From: Aequoribacter sp049615385
GTDB lineage: Bacteria > Pseudomonadota > Gammaproteobacteria > Pseudomonadales > Halieaceae
DNA: 64,000 nucleotides
NCBI RefSeq assembly: GCF_049615385.1
Contig: NZ_JBMZFL010000005.1
Strand: one strand, 5' to 3'
The translations under genes were made by a program, and so were the position numbers. Below the pieces are notes generated by a model. The model ran no database searches. It saw only the letters and a program-made list of their open reading frames with translations, and had not been told where the DNA came from. Positions 1-7,819 of the stretch are shown piece by piece (the stretch's first letter is position 1; each line of letters starts with the position of its first letter).

Positions 1-838
1 ACCAGTAGGCCATGCCGGCAGCCAGTTCGGCTGGGCGTTGCTCGTCGATGAGCCACGATGCTTGCTCGACCGAGCCTTTTAAACACTCTAAATCGATGTA
101 AGCATTGGCTGCCCGATGCGCCACCGCTTGGAAGGTCGCAATGGGTTTGCCGAACTGCTTGCGCTCTGATGTGTATCGCGCTGTGCGGCGCAGCGCTTCT
201 TCCAGCACGCCGTACAACTGCCAGGCAGTAGCCGTTTGTAATCGACTCTGCAAGTCGGCTATCGCATCGACGAGCACCGCATCTTCCAGCGCGATATCAA
301 TGAACACCAGTGCCGCGGGTTGACCGCTCGACAGCGTTTGTATTTGAGTTGTTACGCCGGACTGCTCTTGCTCGACGATCAACACTTTACCCGCGCAGCC
401 AAGCACAACAAACCGTGCTGAGTCTGCGTACGCAACGGCATTAACGCTACCAACAATTCTATCCCCTTCGATGCGCAAGCCCTCATTCAACGAGATCGCA
501 ATATGTCCATGCCCATTGGCGATACTCTCAAGCTGCGACGCAAACCCTGAATGAGCGAGCGCGTAGGCGCCCACCGCGGTGTTTAACAAGGGAATGGGCG
601 CGGTAATTGCGCCTAAGGCCTTTAACACACGACACAAAGCCGAGAAGCCAAGTTCTGAACCGCCCAGGTTTTCGGGCATGTCTAAGCCAATAAAACCGGC
701 TTCAGCGCAAAGTTGCCATAGCTGCGCATCAACCCCTTGTGTGCCCGACGTAATGTAGGCGTCGTCGGCGTGGTCTGAGAATATTTTCTCGGCAAGATCA
801 ACGATGGTTTGATGATCAGCATCAATGCCGTAGTCCAT
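1..838 (-). CDS. Acyl-CoA dehydrogenase (partial, C-terminus beyond left edge)
   Basis: About 279 residues are visible, beginning MDYGIDADHQTIVDLAEKIF and open at the left edge. The N-terminal helical domain and the later ERKQFGKPIATFQAVAHR segment are typical of flavin acyl-CoA dehydrogenases, which oxidise acyl-CoA thioesters to enoyl-CoA. The middle beta domain is short and lacks the usual FAD-contacting S-E-x-x-x-G-T/S-D stretch that is present in the dehydrogenase at 2578. That resembles the non-FAD-binding-type subunit of heterotetrameric steroid dehydrogenases such as ChsE1/FadE28. It sits 3 bp after the hydratase gene at 842-1798 and is probably cotranscribed with it and the TetR gene. 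Family assignment is firm; the steroid-type subunit role is inference. Confidence 0.88.
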   Translation of the reverse strand, partial: MDYGIDADHQTIVDLAEKIFSDHADDAYITSGTQGVDAQLWQLCAEAGFIGLDMPENLGGSELGFSALCRVLKALGAITAPIPLLNTAVGAYALAHSGFASQLESIANGHGHIAISLNEGLRIEGDRIVGSVNAVAYADSARFVVLGCAGKVLIVEQEQSGVTTQIQTLSSGQPAALVFIDIALEDAVLVDAIADLQSRLQTATAWQLYGVLEEALRRTARYTSERKQFGKPIATFQAVAHRAANAYIDLECLKGSVEQASWLIDEQRPAELAAGMAYW

Positions 839-841
839 AAT

Positions 842-1798
842 TTACTCCTGTTCCATTACGCGAAATTGATGCAGCGTAAAACCTGGCTCAACTTCGACAA
901 ACTCTGCCCGGACTCGGGTACCGATTTTGATATCCCGCGCTTTGGTGCCCACCAAATTACTCACCAAACGAGTACCCTCCTCCAGTTCGACCAAAACCAC
1001 AGGGTTGGGGTAATCAAAAGGCGGTATCTCGGGGTAGTGATTCACAACGTAGCTGTAGATGTGACCCTTGCCCGACGCGATGCAATAGTCCCACTCTAAG
1101 CTTTGACAGGCAGGACACATGGGCGCAGGCGGATGCCGCAGGGTCTGGCAACCTGTACATTTCTGTATGCGCAGCTCGCCTTGATCAACGCCTTCCCAAA
1201 AAAAGGCGGTATCGTAGTTGCGAACGGGACGCATACGTTTTATCGCTGTAGGCTTTTGAGGGCTGTCGCTGGCGCGAGCTTGCTGAGACTCATGCGCTTT
1301 GAATTTGAAGACGCGAAAGGTCATAACACCAACAACTTCGTCGCGTTGGTTTTTGTATGTCGATACTTCTGTCACGAAATATCCTTCACCCAGGGCCGTG
1401 GTTTTTAACTCAGATATCGCCTCGATACGAGAGTAAAAATGCACGCTATCACCAATCGTTAAGGGCTCACCGTACTCCTGCTCGCAGTTAACAGCAACAA
1501 CCGCTGGATACCCTTGAGCCTCTAAAAAGACCAGCACCTCAAAGGGGTTTGCGTTATCAGAGCCCTCCGGAAAGCGCTCGTTGTAACCTCTCATACCCCA
1601 AGCTTGCAACATGGTTGGAGGAGCAATGACATCAGTATAGCCCGCCGCAAGCGCTGCCTCTCGCGACCGATATACGGGATTGTTGTCTCCCATAGCTTCG
1701 CACCAATGGCGAATCAAACCGGGCTGCACAGCGTCCCAGCCTTTGAATGGCCCCACTGTTTTATTCAAGTACCCTTGTAACTGAGCGTCTAAACTCAT
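842..1798 (-). CDS. MaoC-like hydratase fused to DUF35 zinc-ribbon/OB-fold domain
   Basis: The protein has 318 residues in two parts. Residues 1-150 form a hot-dog (FAS1/MaoC-like dehydratase) domain with GDNNPVYRSREAA, where the His of the canonical hydratase motif is replaced by Tyr. Residues about 180-318 are a DUF35 domain with a rubredoxin-like zinc ribbon (CTGCQ...CPACQ) followed by an OB fold. This is the architecture of ChsH2, which pairs with a second MaoC subunit to hydrate the steroid side-chain enoyl-CoA and docks a thiolase-like aldolase through DUF35. Its start overlaps the TetR stop (ATGA), so translation is coupled. No partner hydratase or aldolase is visible here; both could lie beyond the left edge. 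Confidence 0.85.
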   Translation of the reverse strand: MSLDAQLQGYLNKTVGPFKGWDAVQPGLIRHWCEAMGDNNPVYRSREAALAAGYTDVIAPPTMLQAWGMRGYNERFPEGSDNANPFEVLVFLEAQGYPAVVAVNCEQEYGEPLTIGDSVHFYSRIEAISELKTTALGEGYFVTEVSTYKNQRDEVVGVMTFRVFKFKAHESQQARASDSPQKPTAIKRMRPVRNYDTAFFWEGVDQGELRIQKCTGCQTLRHPPAPMCPACQSLEWDYCIASGKGHIYSYVVNHYPEIPPFDYPNPVVLVELEEGTRLVSNLVGTKARDIKIGTRVRAEFVEVEPGFTLHQFRVMEQE

Positions 1799-2487
1799 AG
1801 ACCTCCCCTTTTAATGTCCATCAGTATTTGTGCATGCGAAAGCGACTCGCGAGCAGGGTTGCTGGCAAACAGTCCTCGATAAAATAGCGCTGCCAGCCAA
1901 TCGGCTATTTGGTCTTGGGTATACTCGCTCGATCTGAGGTCGACATTTTGCTCAACATAATACTCGTGCAAGAAGTCCTGCCCGATACCTCCAAGTGCAT
2001 ACACCAGCAAACGAACTTCGTCTGCAGGTATATCCACCTCGGGAAACACCCGAGGGAAAGCCTGTACCAGTTGCTCCATTCGTTGGTTGTACGACGAGCG
2101 CCAATGTTCACGGAACGCTGGATCATCGGCGGCAAACTGCTGCACACAGCGCATGACCCCGGGTTCTTCTGCATAAGTCTGGACCACCAAACGATAGTGC
2201 GAACGCATGCGTTCCAACCACGCACCTTTGCTGACATCTCGTTCGATATCCGCCGTGGCCTCAAAGCGCTCGATATGCTCGCTCATTACTTCACGAACTA
2301 AACTTTCTAAGTTTTTGAAGTAGTGATAAAACAATCCCGTGGCCACACCTGCCTCTTGGGTCACGTCTTTAATGCGCATTTGATGAAAGCCCGTCTGATT
2401 TAGAACGCGCACGGCAGCCGCCTTTAATTTTTCTCGCGCTAAATCGCCGCGCTTCGTTTTTGTTTTTGTTGTCGCTGCAACCGTCAT
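1795..2487 (-). CDS. TetR/AcrR family transcriptional regulator
   Basis: The 230-residue protein has an N-terminal TetR helix-turn-helix (residues about 18-65, with VTQEAGVATGLFYHYFKN) and a helical ligand-binding C-terminal domain. It is divergent from the acyl-CoA dehydrogenase at 2578 and first gene of the leftward unit hydratase-dehydrogenase. The 90-bp divergent gap carries an inverted repeat at 2520-2537 that is a likely operator. It is therefore probably a local repressor of both units, released by a CoA thioester or the substrate, as KstR-type regulators are; the ligand is unknown. Confidence 0.9.
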   Translation of the reverse strand: MTVAATTKTKTKRGDLAREKLKAAAVRVLNQTGFHQMRIKDVTQEAGVATGLFYHYFKNLESLVREVMSEHIERFEATADIERDVSKGAWLERMRSHYRLVVQTYAEEPGVMRCVQQFAADDPAFREHWRSSYNQRMEQLVQAFPRVFPEVDIPADEVRLLVYALGGIGQDFLHEYYVEQNVDLRSSEYTQDQIADWLAALFYRGLFASNPARESLSHAQILMDIKRGGL

Positions 2488-2519
2488 GTCGTGTCACTTG
2501 ATTTGATTGAAGACAGTAT

Positions 2520-2537
2520 ATTGAACCTGAATTCAAT
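2520..2537. promoter_or_regulatory. Putative TetR operator (inverted repeat)
   Basis: ATTGAA-N6-TTCAAT is a perfect 6-bp inverted repeat between the divergent TetR and acyl-CoA dehydrogenase genes, 32 bp before the TetR start and 40 bp before the dehydrogenase start. Position and symmetry fit a TetR dimer site; binding is inferred. Confidence 0.5.
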
Positions 2538-2577
2538 TTCAATAATAATGATGCCAAATTTGACGGAGTAATTGACA

Positions 2578-3753
2578 ATGCGCTTAGAACACACACCGGA
2601 GCAACAAGAATTACGACGCACCCTTCGCGACTACTTCACCAACCTGATGACGCCCGAGCTATTGCGCGAAACTCACGGCAACGAAGGCGGTGACGCTTAC
2701 AAGCACGTCATCAAAACTATGGGGACTGATGGCTGGTTAGCGCTAGGCTGGCCAAAAGAGTATGGCGGCCAAGGCCGAGGCCCTATCGACCAAATGATTT
2801 TTTTCGAGGAAGCGCAGCTAGCGCGGGCCCCCATCCCCTTCGTGACAATTAACACGGTGGCGCCTGCCATCATGGCGCACGGCTCCCAGGCCCATAAAGA
2901 ATTCTTTCTACCCAAAATCGCGGCAGGCGACTTGCATTTTTGCATCGGCTACTCAGAAGCTGAAGCTGGCACTGACCTAGCTAATTTGAAAACCGCAGCG
3001 GTACAGCAAGGCGATCACTGGGTCATTAACGGCAACAAAGTGTATACCTCCAGTGCCGAAGCGGCTGATTACATCTGGTTAGCGGCACGCACTGACCCGG
3101 AGGCCAGCAGACCGCACAAAGGTATTTCGATCATGATGGTCGACACCGACCAGCCAGGCTTTAGCTACAGCCCAATCCATACGGTTGGCGGTGTTCGCAC
3201 CAATGTCTCGTATTACGAGAACGTGATTTGCCCCAACGACATGATTTGTGGCGGCGTGAACCAAGGCTGGCCTATGATTACCTCGCAGCTCAATCACGAG
3301 CGCGTCGGCTTAGCGGCACTTGGGGTTTACGGCTACAAAATGTACTACCAAGTGCTGGACTGGGCTAAAGAGATACAGGCTGATGGCAGGCGCCCTGCCG
3401 ACGACAACGGCAATCGTCGATTGCTCGGCGAGGCCTTTGCTAAACTCGAGGCCATGCACTTAATGAATTGGCGCATGGTGTGGTCCCTGGAAAGCGGCGA
3501 ACCCGACGTCGCGCTAAGCTCCGCCATGAAGACTTACGGCACAGAAGTATTAATTGATGTGTATCGTTTGCTAATGCAGGTGATTGGCGCCGGCAGCGTA
3601 ATCACACGCGACAGCACGGGTGCTGTGTTGTGGGGTGATCTCGAGGAAGAATACCGCAAATGCCAAATTAATACGTTTGGCGGCGGCGTGGTCGAGGTTA
3701 TGCGTGACCTAGTGGCCATCTTCGGTTTAGGCATGCCCGCCTACGCTCGTTAA
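2578..3753 (+). CDS. Acyl-CoA dehydrogenase, complete FAD-binding type
   Basis: The 391-residue protein is full length for the family. It has the N-terminal helical domain, the FAD/substrate contact SEAEAGTDLANL (near residue 128), the beta domain, and a C-terminal helical domain with NHERVG and a late NTFGGGVVEVMRDLVA segment. A TTG 6 bp upstream is also possible, but ATG at 2578 has GGAG 9 bp before it. With the dehydrogenase at 1-838 it gives one FAD-binding and one degenerate subunit, the pattern of ChsE1-ChsE2-type alpha2beta2 dehydrogenases that act on steroid side-chain CoA esters. The acyl-CoA dehydrogenase call is secure; substrate is inference. A terminator follows directly. Confidence 0.93.
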   Translation: MRLEHTPEQQELRRTLRDYFTNLMTPELLRETHGNEGGDAYKHVIKTMGTDGWLALGWPKEYGGQGRGPIDQMIFFEEAQLARAPIPFVTINTVAPAIMAHGSQAHKEFFLPKIAAGDLHFCIGYSEAEAGTDLANLKTAAVQQGDHWVINGNKVYTSSAEAADYIWLAARTDPEASRPHKGISIMMVDTDQPGFSYSPIHTVGGVRTNVSYYENVICPNDMICGGVNQGWPMITSQLNHERVGLAALGVYGYKMYYQVLDWAKEIQADGRRPADDNGNRRLLGEAFAKLEAMHLMNWRMVWSLESGEPDVALSSAMKTYGTEVLIDVYRLLMQVIGAGSVITRDSTGAVLWGDLEEEYRKCQINTFGGGVVEVMRDLVAIFGLGMPAYAR

Positions 3754-3762
3754 GACAATCAC

Positions 3763-3791
3763 AAAAAACGCCGCGACAGCGGCGTTTTTTT
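3763..3791. terminator. Bidirectional rho-independent terminator
   Basis: The sequence AAAAAACGCCGC-GACA-GCGGCGTTTTTTT forms a GC stem with an A tract on one side and a T tract on the other. It lies between the convergent dehydrogenase (ends 3753) and SDR (ends 3809), so it can stop transcription from both sides. Confidence 0.93.
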
Positions 3792-3808
3792 AGCTACAAC
3801 CCAGCTAC

Positions 3809-4579
3809 TTATGGCTTCCAGGGCACACCATTGATATGACCGCCACCATCGACGTGAATGGTATTACCGGTCACATAACGTCCACCCTCACTCGCCAAAA
3901 ATAGCACTAAAGGCGCAATATCCTCCTCTGGATCACCGCTGTAACCCATCGGAATCATCTTGGTGATACTCTCGAATACTTCGGGCATTTCCGCCATACG
4001 CTGCTTAAACGCCTTACTCATAGCACCAGGGCATACCGCATTGCAGGTAATACCGTCCTTGCCCCACTCCACCGCCGCAGTTCGGGTTAGAGCGCGAACA
4101 GCCTCCTTTGCGCAGTTATAATCGACCGTACCAGCGTGAGCATTCACACCGTTTAGCGAACACATATTGATAATGCGGCCAAACCGCTGAGCCCGCATGG
4201 TCGGATACACCGCCTGCATCGCAACATGCACTGCATCAAACCCTGCCGACATCGAGTGACGCATGCGCTCCCTATCGATCTCCGCCACCGAAGTCATGCC
4301 TTTGCCTGTTGGGTAAGCATTGTTTACTAGCACATCGACCCGACCAAATCGCTCGATCGTATCGTCAACCACAGCTTTTACTTGCACCAGATCGGCAATA
4401 TCGGTCGGTATAAACAACCCCTGACCGCCCAGTGATGCCAAAGAGTTTGCTACCCTTTGCCCGCTGGCCTCATCGATTTCTGCCACCACTACGATGTAGC
4501 CTTCACGTGCAAATGCCCGCGCTAGGCCTTCACCAATTCCACCGCCTGCCCCGGTGATAATCGCAACTTTAGAATCCAT
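3809..4579 (-). CDS. Short-chain dehydrogenase/reductase (SDR)
   Basis: The 256-residue classical SDR starts MDSKVAIITGAGGGIGEG, giving the TGxxxGxG cofactor loop. It keeps NNA, a catalytic Ser in NMCSLNG, and YxxxK (DYNCAKEAV), so it should be an active NAD(P)-dependent alcohol/ketone oxidoreductase. Start 4579 is chosen because GAGG lies 6 bp upstream; a GTG at 4591 is possible. It follows the MFS carrier by 16 bp, so the two probably form one transcript. The neighbouring dehydrogenases and hydratase suggest beta-oxidation-like or steroid hydroxyl oxidation, but the substrate cannot be read. Confidence 0.9.
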   Translation of the reverse strand: MDSKVAIITGAGGGIGEGLARAFAREGYIVVVAEIDEASGQRVANSLASLGGQGLFIPTDIADLVQVKAVVDDTIERFGRVDVLVNNAYPTGKGMTSVAEIDRERMRHSMSAGFDAVHVAMQAVYPTMRAQRFGRIINMCSLNGVNAHAGTVDYNCAKEAVRALTRTAAVEWGKDGITCNAVCPGAMSKAFKQRMAEMPEVFESITKMIPMGYSGDPEEDIAPLVLFLASEGGRYVTGNTIHVDGGGHINGVPWKP

Positions 4580-4595
4580 CATAATCCTCACAACA

Positions 4596-5807
4596 TTAGG
4601 CTTCGGCGCGATCGCTCATGTTTATCAGAAACAGCAGCGCAATACCCAAGCACAAAGCGCCCGCAAAGGTTAAAAACGCGCCGGTATAAGCACCCGTCTG
4701 ATCAAAAATAAACCCAGCTAAAGGCGCACCTGCCAGGGTCAAAGGCATGATTAGGGGGTTCATCATACCCATCACGCGGCCGTAGTTTGCCGCACCAAAT
4801 AGCACAGCTAGCAAAGCACCCCATACCGGCAACATACCGCCCGCGGCCAAGCCTATCAACGCGCTCCCTACTGTCAGGGCAGTAAGACCCTGAAAATAGG
4901 CAAAAACCAACATACTCGCGATAACCAGCGCCATGGAAGCACCCAGACCCCAGCGCAAGTCGATCTTATCGGCGACGGCTCCGAACACTAGCTTACCCAC
5001 AATGCCTGCCACCGCGAGCGCTGAGATCAACAATGCCCCCTCATCCGCCGTCAAACCACGTCCCATAGCAAAGGGCACCATATTACTCATGACGCCGGTG
5101 TACGTTGCGAATAAGAGGCTCATAACGATCGCGATTAGAATGAAATTACGATTTTTTAGCAGCAAACCAAAAGATACTGGCGCGGCAACAGGCGGCACAA
5201 AATCCGGATCCATAGGCGCACCGTCTGCGTGCAAACCTCTCAACTGCGGCGAGTTAACTACCAAGAGTACCGCCGGGACTGCTACGATAAATAACCCCGC
5301 ACCTAAGTAGCGCAAGGCTGTGCGCCATTCGTGTTGGTCAATTAAACCCTGAATAAGGGGCGGGAAGACAAAACCGCCCACGGAGGTCCCAACCGCCGCA
5401 ATACCCAGCGCCATACCACGTTTCTTAGTGAACCAGCGAGCCAGCAACGTCGAGGTCGTTAGAGGTCCCAGCAAGTTGGTGCCCAACATCATCAACGCGC
5501 CATAGACTAAGGGCACCTGCCACGTCGCAGTGGTCAAGGATAGAGCGACATAACCCAGCGACATACCCAAGGCACCCAGCAACATCATGCCTTTTAGGCT
5601 CCAACGATCGACTAAACTGCCAAACCAAGGAGAAACAATACCGCCGCACAAGGTCATTACGGTAATACCCAGCATCATCGCAGTGCGACTGGCTTCGAAT
5701 TCAAGCCCTATTGGGACCGCAACGACACTGTAACTGTACATAATTGCGCCGTTGCTTAGCATCAGAAGTAAAAAAGCAACACCCGCTAATATCCAACCGT
5801 AAAACAT
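4596..5807 (-). CDS. MFS transporter (monocarboxylate/oxalate-formate-type)
   Basis: The 403-residue inner-membrane protein has about 12 hydrophobic segments and starts MFYGWILAGVAFLLLML, a typical OFA/MCP-type major facilitator N-terminus. The RSLKG/DRWSLKGMMLLG loop after TM2 and a later NRNFILIAIVMSLLFATY segment support two six-helix halves. Start 5807 is preferred because an AGAGAGGG ribosome site precedes it and an upstream start would add a polar 19-residue extension. It is upstream of and probably cotranscribed with the SDR, so it may import the compound degraded by this cluster, likely a carboxylate. Confidence 0.87.
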   Translation of the reverse strand: MFYGWILAGVAFLLLMLSNGAIMYSYSVVAVPIGLEFEASRTAMMLGITVMTLCGGIVSPWFGSLVDRWSLKGMMLLGALGMSLGYVALSLTTATWQVPLVYGALMMLGTNLLGPLTTSTLLARWFTKKRGMALGIAAVGTSVGGFVFPPLIQGLIDQHEWRTALRYLGAGLFIVAVPAVLLVVNSPQLRGLHADGAPMDPDFVPPVAAPVSFGLLLKNRNFILIAIVMSLLFATYTGVMSNMVPFAMGRGLTADEGALLISALAVAGIVGKLVFGAVADKIDLRWGLGASMALVIASMLVFAYFQGLTALTVGSALIGLAAGGMLPVWGALLAVLFGAANYGRVMGMMNPLIMPLTLAGAPLAGFIFDQTGAYTGAFLTFAGALCLGIALLFLINMSDRAEA

Positions 5808-6109
5808 GACCCTCTCTCTTATTGCTCTGCTTGAGGTCTGTAAGGCTATGTCACAACCAACCATAGGTATATAGGCCGTGTGTAGTAAAAATTGCTGCCA
5901 CAGATTCGGTTTACACCTTGCCGACTGACAAACTGAATGAGCTCAGAACGCTGAGGGACTCAAATACGCTTGCACCGTGACAAACATAAAGCGGGTCCCA
6001 GCTGGGTAAAACACGTCGCCGCTATACTCATTATTTGCGACAATCCGTCACTATCCGGTGGCGATCGACGGACTCGATTCGCTTTTAGAACACACCACAG
6101 GCTTAAAAA
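5808..6109. other. Divergent intergenic region, no gene seen
   Basis: About 300 bp separate the leftward MFS gene from the rightward truC. It must contain both promoters. I saw no conserved RNA, strong hairpin or coding potential beyond short frames. Confidence 0.5.
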
Positions 6110-6829
6110 ATGGATCCAACCTTGGAAATTCCGGAGGTCATTTATAGCGATGACAATCTCGTTGCTATTAACAAACCACCCGGCATGTTAGTGCATCGAA
6201 CCAAGCTCGATGCGCACGAAACCGTCTTTGCTCTGCAGTGGGTACGCGACTATATTGGACAACGTGTCTACCCTTTGCATCGACTGGATAAAGCCACCTC
6301 CGGTGTTTTAGCCTTTGCAAAATCACCCGAGGTCGCACGCCATTGGAGTGAGGCCTGGCATACCGATACCGTAAACAAAGACTACCTCGCTTTGGTGCGA
6401 GGCTGGCCCAATTCAGAGGGCGCAATAGACCACCCATTACGCGACCCTGATAGCGCCCCCGACAGCCCCAGAAAAGAATCAGAAACCACATTCAAAATGA
6501 TCAACAAATATTTGATAAATATAAAAATAGATCGTTATGAAATGAGTCGATTCTCGCTACTCCAACTAAGCCCCCTTACCGGCAGGCGTCACCAATTGCG
6601 ACAACACCTTAAGCACATCAATCACCCCATTATTGGTGACGTACGCTACGGTAAAGGCACCTACAATCGTTGGGCCAGAGATCAATTTGGAGAGACGCGA
6701 CTGCTTTTACACGCACATCAGCTACGATTAAATGATGGTGCCACAAGAATCACAATCACCGCGCCACCTAACCGGCACCTACGACAAACTTTTGAGTTTT
6801 TTAGGGACAACACCTTAACCACCGAGTAA
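6110..6829 (+). CDS. truC: tRNA pseudouridine(65) synthase TruC
   Basis: The 239-residue protein is an RluA-family pseudouridine synthase. The catalytic motif HRLDKATSGVL places the nucleophilic Asp at residue 60, and INKPPGMLVHR lies near the N-terminus as in TruC. It isomerises U65 in certain tRNAs. Length and the absence of an N-terminal S4 domain fit TruC rather than RluC/RluD. It runs in the same direction as rlmJ, another RNA-modification gene 76 bp downstream. Confidence 0.88.
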   Translation: MDPTLEIPEVIYSDDNLVAINKPPGMLVHRTKLDAHETVFALQWVRDYIGQRVYPLHRLDKATSGVLAFAKSPEVARHWSEAWHTDTVNKDYLALVRGWPNSEGAIDHPLRDPDSAPDSPRKESETTFKMINKYLINIKIDRYEMSRFSLLQLSPLTGRRHQLRQHLKHINHPIIGDVRYGKGTYNRWARDQFGETRLLLHAHQLRLNDGATRITITAPPNRHLRQTFEFFRDNTLTTE

Positions 6830-6905
6830 GCGCGTCGCGCAAATTAAGCGTACTGATCGATTTATTTGGGTTTATACTTATCGCCCCAACCCAGAGACGC
6901 CACTT

Positions 6906-7739
6906 GTACTTAGCTACCGACACGCCTACCACGCTGGCAACATTGCCGATCTACTAAAACACATTGTTTTACTCGCACTCCTCGATCACATGCGCAGCAA
7001 AGACAAGGGATTTAAGTACATCGATACGCACTCGGGTGCAGGAGCCTACTCGCTGCGCAGTGAGTTTTCTGAAAAAACCGCAGAATGGCAACGAGGCATC
7101 GGTCGTCATCTGGGTAGCAACCCGAAGCATCCTTTGCTCGACCAGTTACTATCCGCCGTGCAAACCACCCACACGGGTGTTGTGTACCCAGGCTCCCCCA
7201 GACTCGCTGCAAGCGCTCTGCGCCGCCAAGATTCGGGCGCCTGCTACGAGCTTCATAGCACCGACGCCCAATTGCTCGCAAACAACTTGCGTTCTCAGGC
7301 CGCCATTAAGTTGTATCAAAGCGACGGTCTAGCGGGATTGTTATCGCAATTACCCACTCCAACTCGCCGCGCCCTGGTATTAATTGACCCCTCGTACGAG
7401 TTAAAAACTGACTACCAAGATATTCCCAAAACGGTTCACAACGCGTTAAGTAAAATGGACAACGCGGTTATCGCCATTTGGCACCCCGTGGTCGATCGAA
7501 GCCTCAGTAATCAAATGGTTAAAGCGTTGACCGTGGGGCTAACTCAAAGAGTCGACTGTTTTGAACTGGGCGAGCGCGCAGACAGCGAGGGCTATGGTAT
7601 GACCAGTTCTGGCATGCTTGTGATTAACAGCCCGTGGGACCTCGCTCAGTCCATGAGCACCCTATTACCCGAGCTTGCCGCACAGCACAGCTTGGATGGC
7701 GAGCCACACTACCGCTGCGACACTCTAGTCGCACGCTAG
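6906..7739 (+). CDS. rlmJ: 23S rRNA (adenine2030-N6)-methyltransferase RlmJ, start codon not canonical
   Basis: RlmJ methylates A2030 of 23S rRNA. The catalytic IDPSY motif is present (Asp about 161 in the extended numbering), as are THSGAGAY and the family N-terminus LSYRHAYHAGN, coded from 6909. No in-frame ATG, GTG or TTG exists at the expected place: the codon where Met1 should be (6906) is GTA, and upstream codons are not starts. The first ATG is at 6990, which would remove 28 conserved residues including HAGN. Either an unusual start is used, GTG mutated to GTA, or there is a sequence error. Family identity is firm; the start and functionality are uncertain. Confidence 0.85.
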   Translation, partial: VLSYRHAYHAGNIADLLKHIVLLALLDHMRSKDKGFKYIDTHSGAGAYSLRSEFSEKTAEWQRGIGRHLGSNPKHPLLDQLLSAVQTTHTGVVYPGSPRLAASALRRQDSGACYELHSTDAQLLANNLRSQAAIKLYQSDGLAGLLSQLPTPTRRALVLIDPSYELKTDYQDIPKTVHNALSKMDNAVIAIWHPVVDRSLSNQMVKALTVGLTQRVDCFELGERADSEGYGMTSSGMLVINSPWDLAQSMSTLLPELAAQHSLDGEPHYRCDTLVAR

Positions 7740-7819
7740 GCTTGCAGATGCGGCGCACCTGCTAACGGCGGTTTTGGGCGCCAGCAAAGTACCCCTCCCC
7801 ATCAAGCAGGCAAAGGCAA

